The position numbers were made by a program, and so were the translations under genes. The notes under the pieces were generated by a model. The model was not told where the DNA came from. It saw nothing but the letters and a program-made list of their open reading frames with translations, and searched no databases. Source: Nitzschia sp. DOCU1 (Eukaryota > Bacillariophyta > Bacillariophyceae > Bacillariales > Bacillariaceae). From it: DNA of 64,000 bases. Positions within the stretch are counted from its first letter, which is position 1. Each line of letters opens with the position of its first letter. The DNA lies in assembly GCA_951394045.1 (NCBI GenBank), contig OX595989.1, positions 1,364,001 to 1,428,000 of the forward strand. Direction: 5' to 3'. Of the stretch, positions 40,210 to 49,126 are shown piece after piece.

Positions 40210-41694
40210 ATGAAAGTTCGTTTGGCAAGCCGCAGAAACAAGTCGCTCATTGGCGTATTGGCTGTCTCGGTAGTGAGCACGTCCGCCTTTACAATACCGA
40301 GATCGACAAAGGCCTTTTCACCAGGGCCGCCGAGTGCATTGTCCGTATCAAAACATTCCCGTCGTTACTTTCAACCTCTTCGAGCACAAGTGGACGAGGA
40401 ACAGGACTTTGAAAAGCTTTTACAGGAGACAAAGCTTGGCCAAGCCGCAGAATTCATCAAAAGCAAGCCAGATCTTGAGCTGACCCGCGAAAGATGGGGC
40501 AGGATTTTCGATGCGATCGAAGAGGCCACGTCCGAAGCAGAATTGAATTCTATCAATAATCGTCAAGAACATGAAGGATTTTCATTGTTGTCCGAGAGCC
40601 GAAAAGATATGTCAAAGATGTACAAAACACTCAAGGAGCAGGGGCATCTTCGGCTTTTCGGCGCCATTGACAAACAGAACATGCCGGCGTCGGGCAGTCG
40701 TACAGTGCGACCCAGCATGCTGGAGGAAATCACGCTGCTTTCGATGAAAGCGTTGACACCAAAACCAAGCAATACTCTGCTCTATGCTGGAGCAGCTGTG
40801 GCTCTGCTAGAAGCAATTGCCAGCGCATACCTAGGGATCAGCCTCAATTTTTTGTTTGTGTTGACAATTGCCGCGGCACTATCCGATCGAATATTCCTCA
40901 ATGGTGCGCTTTCGGAAACGATTCTCAAAGTTCTGTCACCCCAGACTCAATCAAAGATCAATCGACACGAGGCTGGCCACTTTCTATGTGCTTATCTTCT
41001 TGGGTGCCCCGTCGAAGTTTATGTGCTCTCGGCATGGGCGGCCCTGCAGGATGCTAGATTCGGGAGCCGCTCTGTAAGTGCAGGGACCTCATTCTTTGAT
41101 CCAGACCTTTCAGAACAGATCGCTTCCAACAAGGTTGCGAGGTCATCCATCGATCGTTATTCCATCATCGTCATGGCAGGCATTGCCGCAGAAGCCGTCA
41201 ACTATGGGCAGGCAGACGGAGGTGCTGGCGACGAGATGGCGCTGATTTCCTTTTTGACCAACCTCAATGGTGGACGGTCACCCAAACCTGCGTGGAACGA
41301 TGTGACGATTCGTAATCAAGCGCGATGGGGTGCCATGCAAGCTGTCTTGTTGATTCGGGAATACAAAGAGTGCTACGATGCTTTGGTTGACACCTTTGAA
41401 CGAGGTGGTTCTCTTGGCGACTGCGTCTTTGCCATTGAAAAGGCTGGTAGAGACAGTGGCAAGATCCCACTCGAGAAGCCCCTTGGCTACATTATCGAAC
41501 AACCCGGTGGTTACGAAGAAAAATGGGTCACCAAGTTACCTGAAGAAGTAAGCACAACGGAACCGGCCGTAGCAGCAACAGCCCCTACGAGCAAAGCTTT
41601 TGACCCTGATGAATCACTAGAGACACTTCGCGGCTACAAGGAAGCGTTACAAGCAAAGCTTCGTGACATTGACACCAAGTTGGGAGAGTTATAG
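40210..41694 (+). CDS. Plastid FtsH-like M41 metalloprotease without AAA domain
   Basis: Single exon, 494 aa. The N terminus has a hydrophobic signal and STSAFTIP, an ASAF-type plastid presequence. Residues about 195-235 form a hydrophobic membrane region (LLYAGAAVALLEAIASAYLG, LNFLFVLTIAAAL). The zinc site HEAGH is at 253-257, and the M41 companion segment GIAAEAVNYG...GAGDEM supplies the third acidic ligand. There is no AAA ATPase module, as in plant FtsH-like proteins of the AT1G56180/AT5G27290 type, so it may degrade membrane proteins independently of ATP or act non-proteolytically (inference). The tail ends in a short coiled coil, LRGYKEALQAKLRDIDTKL. The 3' end of this gene is duplicated near 43449. 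Confidence 0.82.
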   Translation: MKVRLASRRNKSLIGVLAVSVVSTSAFTIPRSTKAFSPGPPSALSVSKHSRRYFQPLRAQVDEEQDFEKLLQETKLGQAAEFIKSKPDLELTRERWGRIFDAIEEATSEAELNSINNRQEHEGFSLLSESRKDMSKMYKTLKEQGHLRLFGAIDKQNMPASGSRTVRPSMLEEITLLSMKALTPKPSNTLLYAGAAVALLEAIASAYLGISLNFLFVLTIAAALSDRIFLNGALSETILKVLSPQTQSKINRHEAGHFLCAYLLGCPVEVYVLSAWAALQDARFGSRSVSAGTSFFDPDLSEQIASNKVARSSIDRYSIIVMAGIAAEAVNYGQADGGAGDEMALISFLTNLNGGRSPKPAWNDVTIRNQARWGAMQAVLLIREYKECYDALVDTFERGGSLGDCVFAIEKAGRDSGKIPLEKPLGYIIEQPGGYEEKWVTKLPEEVSTTEPAVAATAPTSKAFDPDESLETLRGYKEALQAKLRDIDTKLGEL

Positions 41695-42245
41695 AGATCA
41701 TGCACTCGTAAACGCAACATTCTAAAGGCGCTGTACTTCCTGTAACGTTTGTTCATTCTTTATTAGTCTAGATCATTCATGTCTGACTCGACGGCAGGGG
41801 TTGCTTGACGGGACAAGAGCCTCTACTGCTGCTGGCTTGTTGGAATCCTCGTCTATTGGTAGTTGAATGGCCAAAGTGGAAACAAGGTCCAAAATGTGTT
41901 GAAACCACCAGGATCATTTGGATCGTCATTCTTGTCCCAGTAGCAGTCCTCAATTTTGTTGGCGACTACCACGATGATGACCATGAGTGGTACACCTAGA
42001 TTTCAGTATTCAATCAATGCCTTGACTTGTTGTTCCATGGCTTTTCGTTCGGCTTCTTCCTAGGCATTCTGCCAGGCATGAAAGGTTTCTTCGTCGCTAT
42101 GGATATGATCTTCTTCGGTTGTTCTTGCACGACCTTTATCGTCGTCGTCATTTGTGCCGCTAGTTGTTTCCTTTTTTGCTTTCATTACTTTCTTTGGTGG
42201 CATCGGCCGTGGGCATGGATTCCGAAGTTGCTGCCTCCGAATGGC
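41600..42245. repeat. Segmental duplication, copy 1
   Basis: Collinear with 43440-44290: the 3' end of the FtsH-like gene, its 3' flank and the 3' part of the DnaJ gene. Similarity is clear but far from identical, with deletions in the DnaJ part, so the event is old. Confidence 0.8.
41750..42245 (-). pseudogene. 3' fragment of the DnaJ/TMEM185-like gene
   Basis: Reads as a degraded copy of 43632-44290: the segment around the HIHSDEETFHAWQNA codons, the region after it and the end of the gene are recognisable, but stops, small indels and a missing block (the part that encodes the last membrane segment) break the frame. The J domain and the first three quarters are absent. Confidence 0.75.
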
Positions 42246-42481
42246 AAATTCAAGTTGTCGGATCATGCTTTGTTTGCATTTTGCCATTCGAAGTGAAAAA
42301 GTGAGATTGCCCTTTTTTCGGCGCGCTCGAACGAGAAAACACCTTTCTTCTCCGTGGTGGCGCGGCAGTAAGTGTAACGTCTTTAACGTCCAACAGAATA
42401 ACCCTCGCGCGTGCGTCACCTTCGAAAACATGTCCTTGGCGGCCCTTTTGCAGTCACACGAACGGCAAGGTTGATGTTGTC

Positions 42482-43177
42482 ATGACGATGGGAAGACTAT
42501 CGTTTCCAGTATTTGCAGTGATTGTCAAAGGCGGTGGAGGACAAGTGGCCAACATTTATATGTACGAGAATGGTGGTGTCACGTCCGACAGTGGCCTCAC
42601 TTCGACGCCAGTTTCCAGTGGAATCTCGGAAATTAGCCACGTGATCTTTTGTTGGAATGAAACTCGTCCCGTCAAATGCTTCAAAAATGAGACGGTGTGG
42701 GCACGAGGCTCGCAATATTCTAGCAAGAATTGGGCCATGTTTGTGGATATGGCAGTGCAATGCGGTACGCATGGTGGTGATCTCCCATGTAACGTGACAT
42801 TGCAGGCCGGAAAGGGCAAAGATGGTCGGGGTGAAGATGCCGGCAATGCGACCATTGCTGCATTTGATGACGACCATGTCAAGATTCATGTTGAGTTGGC
42901 TGAGAACTATACCTTTTATTATGTCATCGAGAAGGATAGCCAGGGAAATGAAGAAGAAGAACAGGATGACAATTTGAAGGTTGAACACTACGACGCGGAT
43001 CCAACGTATAAGAAGCCCATTCCAGGTCTGTTTTCTTGCAAGGAATCCTTTCCGAATGGATCTAGGACAGGCGACATTGTCGTGCCAAAAGACAAGTTCT
43101 ATGGCATCCATTTGGATGTGTTAAAAGAGATCGAGTGTCCCCCCCTGGTGCGTCATAACCTTCGTGGTTTGAATTAG
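42482..43177 (+). CDS. Hypothetical protein with N-glycosylation sites, 231 aa
   Basis: Open frame from ATG ACG ATG to 43177. The product has many potential N-glycosylation sites (WNET, KNET, CNVT, GNAT, ENYT, NGS) and paired Cys residues, suggesting a lumenal or secreted domain, with an acidic EEEEQDD stretch. No signal peptide is in the frame, and a good acceptor (CCCTTTTGCAG, about 42454) just upstream reads straight into it, so a first exon with a signal may be missing. No family recognised. It sits between the two halves of the duplicated gene pair. Confidence 0.5.
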   Translation: MTMGRLSFPVFAVIVKGGGGQVANIYMYENGGVTSDSGLTSTPVSSGISEISHVIFCWNETRPVKCFKNETVWARGSQYSSKNWAMFVDMAVQCGTHGGDLPCNVTLQAGKGKDGRGEDAGNATIAAFDDDHVKIHVELAENYTFYYVIEKDSQGNEEEEQDDNLKVEHYDADPTYKKPIPGLFSCKESFPNGSRTGDIVVPKDKFYGIHLDVLKEIECPPLVRHNLRGLN

Positions 43178-43439
43178 GACGAAAAACTCGACATTACTAC
43201 AGTTGATGCATTCGATACCAATACATTTGAGAGACGACGATGCTGCATTACAATTAGTTGAAACATTGCTGCCGTCGATGCATGAAACGACAAGACGCCA
43301 CCAACCCAGAAAACACCAGAGAAAAACTTACATAGTTAGTTTAACGTTAGTAAAGACAAAAACTTAGCGTAATGTCTCTTCTCTAGCTATGGAATATCGA
43401 AAAATCATCGATTCTCGATCGATTTGCGAGATTCGAAGA

Positions 43440-44290
43440 GACCCTGTTGAATCACTAATAGAAACACTTCGCGGCGACAAGGAAGCCCTCCAAGCTAAGC
43501 TTCGTGATATCGACACCAAGCTAGAAGAGTTAAAGAAATCATGCACTCGGGCTAAACGAAAACATTCTAAATTCAACCAGTTGTTTGCCACTTGTACTGG
43601 ACTTCCTGTAACGTTTGTTCATTCCTACTTGCTAGTCTAGATCATCAATGTCTGGCTCGGCGGCAGGGGTTTCCTCGGATGATTTGGCACCTTCCTCCAC
43701 GTCGGCTTTCTTCGTTTCCGGCTCGCTGCTGCTTGGCGGGGCAACAATAGTCTCTGTTGCTGCTGCCTTGTTGGCTTCCTCTTCTGTTGGTGGTTGAATG
43801 ACCAAGGTCGAAGCATCGGGTCGATTGAGTTGTAGTGTCTCGTTCTCGCCAACGTCACTCGCTTGCAAATCGGACGCCTTGCCTGGTTCGGCTCCGTAAA
43901 TCAAGCAAGCACAGCAACACAGGACCAACCCAAAGAACAGAAAAAAGGGAAACAAGATCCAAAATGTGTTGAAACCAGGATCATTTGGATCGTCATTGTC
44001 CCAGTAGCAGTCCTCAATTTTGGCAACTACCATGATGATGACCATGAGTTGTACACCTAGATTGCAGCATTCCATCGATGCCTTGGCTTGTTGTTCCATG
44101 GCTCCTCGTTCGGCTTCTTCATAGGCATTCTGCCAGGCATGAAAGGTTTCTTCGTCAATATGTATATGATCTTCTGCAGTCTCACCCTTGTCTTCGTCGT
44201 CATTGGTGCCACTGGTTGATTCCTTTTTGCTGTCATTACTTTCTTTGGTGTCGTCGGCCGTGGGCATGGATTCCGTAGTTGCTACCTCCT
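43440..44290. repeat. Segmental duplication, copy 2
   Basis: Counterpart of 41600-42245. In this copy the DnaJ part is the intact gene and the FtsH-like part is the fragment. Confidence 0.8.
43449..43640 (+). pseudogene. 3' fragment of the FtsH-like protease gene
   Basis: Encodes ESLIETLRGDKEALQAKLRDI and continues like the last 25 residues of the protease at 41611-41694, followed by similar 3' flank (ACTTCCTGTAACGTTTGTTCATTC). Only the terminal coiled coil is present; an ATG at 43389 makes a small open frame, probably by chance. Confidence 0.75.
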
Positions 44291-45779
44291 CCTTGGTAGT
44301 ATCCACTGGTGGTGCTGTGTTATCCTTGTTGCCGCCCTCTTCTTTGGAGGATGATAACGATGAAGATGCCTTGAGTGCTTCTTTGGAATTTGACGTGGAA
44401 CTGGCATTGAATTTGGAAAAGCTAGCTGCGGGGTCGACGAAATTTTGGTCCTTGGGTCGGTCGGTCGGCGATGTTGGATCTGGTCCCGCTTGCCCTCCTC
44501 CTTGTTGGGCTTCCTCGTCGTCACCTTCTTTGCTTTGTTCGCCTTGACGCTGTTGCTGCATTTGTAAAACGATTTCATCTCCTGCCACTGTCCCACACGC
44601 ACATTGATAACAATAGTACACCCATCGACTTCCATAATGAATCCAAACCGGCACAAAGACAATCCAATAATTGACGTCAATTTTGCGATCCAATTTCAAC
44701 GTCAATAGTATAAAGAACGTGACACCAAAAATCAACGATCCAATCAGTGAGCCAAGCGTCGTAAAGTACATGTCCATGGCCGCCTCGTATTCATGACTGG
44801 CTTCGACTTTTTGGAGTTCAATAATTTCGTCCATGTCGATCTCTTGGCCTTCGGGAGCTTCCACGGGCAGGGGTTCAAAGTCGTCGGGGACTGTCACTAC
44901 TAGATAGGTTCTCTTTAAAGTTTCACGTTCTTCTTCCGTCAATTCTTCCAAGGACTTGCCCTTTAAGACGACCTTTTCTAAATGTTCGACAGTGACCATG
45001 CGACCGACATCATTGCGAATCTGCAACAGCAACAAACCCTGAAAGATCCATCGAACCACTTTTGCCAGATAGAGAGGTGTCAAAATTTGAGCATACGAGC
45101 TGCTAACAGCATTGTCCCACTTGAGAGCCAGCAAGACTAGCCCCACAAACCACAACATGTATTCCACCAAGGATCCAAAGACGGACACTTTGGCGTCCAT
45201 GGGCGCTAATGCCAGCAACACCAAATGAAACAAAATCCACAAGGCACCCATGGCCCATGTCGGAATCAACAGGACGGTCCATTTGGAAGATTCTAGAGCG
45301 CCACCCCCATCGACAAGGTGATTGATTTTGGTCGCCACCAAAATGGGTTGGATAAAGACGACGCCAATAATCAAGGTACACAAGACGACCAGTCGCGTCT
45401 TGTCAAACATACTGGCATGCGTCAAATTTTCATACAAGGCTCCGGGATTCGCCAAAGAGCCCTGATTGACAAATCGATATCTGCGAGGTGAGCATTGCAA
45501 GGCATGATATCGTTGTCGTTTCGTATCATTCTGCAAAACCCCATAAGCTTCTTGAACCCGTTCGTATTGTTGTTGAGCTTCTTGCGCGTTGCCCCGACGT
45601 TGAGCAATCTTGTCGGGGTGTAATTTCAAGGACATGACCTTGTAGGCTTTGCGAATTTGTTCACTGGTCGCATCGCGGGGCACTCCCAAAATGTCATAAA
45701 AGTCCGCTTCTTCTGGATCGAGTGGAGGCAACAAGGCGGTGAAAATGTTCGCCAACAACCAGGTTCCGAATTGAGGCAT
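43632..45779 (-). CDS. DnaJ-domain multi-pass membrane protein (TMEM185-like)
   Basis: 715 aa from the ATG at 45779 (the longer frame begins with GTG). A short hydrophobic lead is followed by a J domain at about 22-90 with DFYDILGVPRDAT and the catalytic LHPDK, so it can stimulate an Hsp70. About six membrane segments follow (for example VVLCTLIIGVVFIQPIL, LLIPTWAMGALWILF, TFFILLTLKLDRKI). The block LKLDRKIDVNYWIVFVPVWI resembles TMEM185-type proteins. A long acidic Ser/Thr-rich loop precedes a last membrane segment (WILFPFFLFFGLVLCCCACL) and an acidic tail. It converges with the FtsH-like fragment. Confidence 0.85.
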   Translation of the reverse strand: MPQFGTWLLANIFTALLPPLDPEEADFYDILGVPRDATSEQIRKAYKVMSLKLHPDKIAQRRGNAQEAQQQYERVQEAYGVLQNDTKRQRYHALQCSPRRYRFVNQGSLANPGALYENLTHASMFDKTRLVVLCTLIIGVVFIQPILVATKINHLVDGGGALESSKWTVLLIPTWAMGALWILFHLVLLALAPMDAKVSVFGSLVEYMLWFVGLVLLALKWDNAVSSSYAQILTPLYLAKVVRWIFQGLLLLQIRNDVGRMVTVEHLEKVVLKGKSLEELTEEERETLKRTYLVVTVPDDFEPLPVEAPEGQEIDMDEIIELQKVEASHEYEAAMDMYFTTLGSLIGSLIFGVTFFILLTLKLDRKIDVNYWIVFVPVWIHYGSRWVYYCYQCACGTVAGDEIVLQMQQQRQGEQSKEGDDEEAQQGGGQAGPDPTSPTDRPKDQNFVDPAASFSKFNASSTSNSKEALKASSSLSSSKEEGGNKDNTAPPVDTTKEEVATTESMPTADDTKESNDSKKESTSGTNDDEDKGETAEDHIHIDEETFHAWQNAYEEAERGAMEQQAKASMECCNLGVQLMVIIMVVAKIEDCYWDNDDPNDPGFNTFWILFPFFLFFGLVLCCCACLIYGAEPGKASDLQASDVGENETLQLNRPDASTLVIQPPTEEEANKAAATETIVAPPSSSEPETKKADVEEGAKSSEETPAAEPDIDDLD

Positions 45780-46271
45780 TTTTGTATTAGGATTTTTTAA
45801 TGAACAAGTTGTATGGCAAGCTTTTGGATCGAGGACCACAAGTGTAAAACAGACGAGTTTTTCAGAGGGGCAAGGAACCGACGGCACACAAGTGATTGCC
45901 TATCGAGGTACAGAGATGATGATGCCTTGATTCCCTGACCACCAGAATCAAAAAAATGATGGCTGATGTGCGTCGCCAGCTCGACGCGAGGTATTTGAAA
46001 CCTTGTGTCCACGTGTACCGCACGTAAAATGTGTACAATTGTGTATTCGGTACTATGGGACGAATGATGATGTATTTTGGCGGCGACGTGGCCGGATTGC
46101 CCCCAAATGAAAGAGTGCAGAACTATGTTCTACCGGTAGTTCAGCCCCTTGATGCACCTCTATAAGCTGGACGGAATATCATAGAGCTAATCATGGCACT
46201 ACAGCATAGTATTACAAGTTGATGTGAGAAAAGATTACACTACTAGCATTACTACTATTACTACTCTCTCA
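45780..46271. other. Intergenic region
   Basis: 492 bp: promoter of the DnaJ gene and 3' end of the SEC14-type gene, both on the minus strand. No further gene. Confidence 0.4.
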
Positions 46272-47651
46272 TTATTGCTGCTGCTGGTTTGTGCTGTTTG
46301 GGTAGTAGTTCTCGCAGTCGTACGGACAAAAGAACGGCACACCTTTCAAGTAGTGTTCGAGATCAAACACGCCAATCAACTCACTCTTCATCAATGTACT
46401 AGTATTCTCCTTTAAAGAATCATCGTCACTGTCCTCGTTGGGCGACAAAGTCATGTCCAAATGACTGGAAAGATCATTGCTACAAGGCCGGCAAACAACA
46501 AGTGAGCTTACGCTTAGGACAACAAACTCTCATCGTATTGTACGTACCGATCTTGGACGAGTTGAATCTTTTGTTGCGTCGCATGGGGAAGAAAGGATCG
46601 AATTCCATGGTATACGCCGCGCATCCAAAGGGGTGGTTCCAACAAAATTAACTTGTGCAAACGCTCGGGATACAACTGCTGAACGACTCGAATGGCAGAC
46701 AATTGCCATTTCAGAGGTGGAGAATAACCGGATTGATAGGTAGAAAAGTCAAAAATGGCCACCATTTTTTCTTGGCGGCCACGAGAAATGAATTCGGCAC
46801 AAGCATTGGCACGTTCCGCAATGTACAATTGAGTCATTAAATATTCGTCCTTGGTGGTGCCTCCCTTGCGTTGTCGAGATCCTTTAAACAAGACGGCTCG
46901 TTCTTCTCTGTCGTGACCTTTCATAATCACGGGTTGACTGGACATGTCATTGGAAATCCATTCGAGCATTTGCCGTTCAATATCCGATTTCTGGTCGTCC
47001 AACGTGTCACCGCCGCTGAAACAAGTTCTCAATGCGTCCAATTTGTGCTCCTACATCAACGAATATCATGGCGTGTAAGTTGTCGATTCATATATTGACT
47101 CATGGTACTTTCCAGTAGTAACATCGCCCATCGTCCCACCTTTCGATACTGGCAAGCTTCCTGTAGTCGATGTAGCGCTTTGGTAAAATCTCCATTAGAT
47201 GCTACCAAATGACGACGTGCTTCTCTCATGGCAGATTGCCACTTTAAATGGGATGCATTGCACTCGTCATTTTGTTGATCCAAATACCAATATGCGTAAG
47301 ATGTACGAGCCGCCAGAGTGACTTGCTCGTCGTTGAGGGCCGCCACCAGATCCTAAGTCGTCACAAAGTAAATATCCATCGTTTGATTAGCAACAGCAGC
47401 ATAAATCCCCAGTTATCATAATACTCATCATCAACTCTACTACATACCTTGCACATGGCCTCTTCTTCGGTCGACTGAAAAGGCACGGGATGCTCTAGAA
47501 TGTCCCGAAATCGATCAATCAAAGCAGCGTCATTGTCTCCATGTTGCCAAGAAGTCTCGGCACGTGGACCCGCTACAGCCACACCCAAGGAGACCGGCAA
47601 GACAAGGCTAACCGAAACGATCCAGGGAAGGCATGTTATACCTCCTTTCAT
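46272..47651 (-). CDS. SEC14-type (CRAL-TRIO) lipid-transfer protein with signal peptide
   Basis: Four exons reconstructed with GT-AG introns: 47448-47651, 47140-47352, 47050 down to 46548, and 46479 down to 46272 (introns 95, 89 and 68 bp), giving 375 aa. Splicing restores the CRAL-TRIO N-terminal helix as ACQYRKEHKLDALRTCF. The lipid-binding lobe follows: QPVIMKGHDREERAVLF, KMVAIFDFSTY, VVQQLYPERLHKLILLEPPLWM. The last exon adds an acidic, Gln-ending tail. The first exon starts with a hydrophobic signal-like segment (MKGGITCLPWIVSVSLVLPV), unusual for this normally cytosolic family. It probably carries a phosphoinositide or other hydrophobic ligand. Confidence 0.85.
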
Positions 47652-48124
47652 TGTGATGTTCTTCCTCGTTATTTACACCACCGTTCAAACGATGGTTCCT
47701 TTTGTTGGAGTTCATTGTTTCTCTTTGTTCCATATTTCTGGGGGTCGAATTTCAAAATTTTAAAACGGTATCAGTGTTCTTTGGGTACCTACATACGTAT
47801 GCTCATGAGTTCGACATGCACGACTGGCCAACCGACAAATTTCACACCCGCGGCGCAACTGCCGAAAGTTCGCCATTTTCGGCCAACTTTGGCCATGGGG
47901 AAGCCGATCGGCTCGCTCGTTCACCCGAGCCAGGCCAGCATCACCTGCCAACTCCCGCCAGTTTGGAATTTTTCGTATTATGCGCACATCGTGACTCTTC
48001 CGCTCTCATCACCGGTCTACGATGGATGAAGGATTCAGGGTCGATCCCCACAGTTCCCTTCGTTACACGAAGGCGCTGCGACCATCTTTTGTATTCGATA
48101 GTTTCCTACAGACAGACTTTTGCA
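47652..48124. other. Divergent intergenic region
   Basis: 473 bp between the SEC14-type and rolling-stone-like genes. An in-frame extension of the latter reaches 47702 but looks non-coding. Confidence 0.4.
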
Positions 48125-49000
48125 ATGTCCCGACGAGAACCCAAGCTCGATAAGAACGGCGGATTTGCCGAACCTACGGATAGTTGCTGGTCAAGATTTA
48201 TCCGAGATGTCACTGGTCCCTGTGGTTGTCGTCCGAGCTTTCGTGCAGTGGACGGATCGCGTGAGATCGATATTCCAGCATCCTTTTCTCCTAGTGGCTT
48301 GGGTGCGACAGGAGCCAAGCTTTTGACTCTTGGTGTTGGAGTCTTCACTATCTACATTGGAGTCGGGGTAGATCCACGAGTCTTTTGGCTGGCGTATTTG
48401 ACGAACTGGAACGTTACTATTTCCAGTATCTACCTCTTTTTGAGTTTTGTCAACTCCATTATTCCAGTGGCAGGTCCTCCGGTGGGACAGACCGTAGTGA
48501 ATTTCCGTGTCAAGTTGACATGGATCTTTTATACTTTATCGGCGAACATCGGCACTTTGGTGACGATTGCCTATTGGTCGTTGATCTTTGATGGAGTCAT
48601 GGAATGGGCAACTATTTTTCCGCATGGTATTTTGACGCTAGCCGTGCTAATCGACGGGTTTGTCATCAATTCGATCCCGATCCGACTTCGTCACTACCTC
48701 GAGTTTGTCGTACCGTTTGCTGTGATGTACATGTTGTGGTCTTATTTGCACGAACTTTTCAACATTGGGAACCCTGACTACTCGGACAATGATCCCGAAA
48801 CGAACGACGACCTGATCTACGACGTACTTGATTGGGAAAATGATCCACGTATGACTGCGGTTGTGGCTCTTGCATTAGTGTTCGTTCTGTCCCCAGTGCT
48901 GCAAGTGGTATTGTGGATGATATCTGGTTGCCGACGTCGATATAAATCTGACGACGAAGGCGCAACAACGTATATTGAAATGGGATCCACAGATTTATAA
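48125..49000 (+). CDS. Rolling-stone-like multi-pass membrane protein
   Basis: 291 aa from the ATG at 48125, chosen because the 141 upstream in-frame codons lack conserved features. About seven membrane segments. FWLAYLTNWNVTISSIYLFLS, KLTWIFYTLSANIGTLVTIAYW, and HGILTLAVLIDGFVINSIPIR match the pattern of animal rolling-stone (Rost) and AIG1-related proteins, whose biochemical role is unclear. The C-terminal tail is polar and cytosolic. It converges with the zinc-motif gene; the stops are 126 bp apart. Confidence 0.65.
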   Translation: MSRREPKLDKNGGFAEPTDSCWSRFIRDVTGPCGCRPSFRAVDGSREIDIPASFSPSGLGATGAKLLTLGVGVFTIYIGVGVDPRVFWLAYLTNWNVTISSIYLFLSFVNSIIPVAGPPVGQTVVNFRVKLTWIFYTLSANIGTLVTIAYWSLIFDGVMEWATIFPHGILTLAVLIDGFVINSIPIRLRHYLEFVVPFAVMYMLWSYLHELFNIGNPDYSDNDPETNDDLIYDVLDWENDPRMTAVVALALVFVLSPVLQVVLWMISGCRRRYKSDDEGATTYIEMGSTDL

Positions 49001-49126
49001 ACGTAAGTCGGCTATGAAAAACGCATGTTCCTACAATTTTTTTATCTCTGTTAAGCCGCTGCCCTATCAATTTTCGAAGTCGCTTGGTTAGTCCTGTCCG
49101 CTGGACGACGAATCGTTGCTTTGATC

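Noticed and set aside
44660..44690. TGACGTCA within the DnaJ gene
   Set aside because: Coding position deep in an exon; the palindrome probably arises from codon use.
47702..48124. 141-codon upstream extension of the rolling-stone-like protein
   Set aside because: No conserved features; the membrane protein begins logically at the ATG at 48125.
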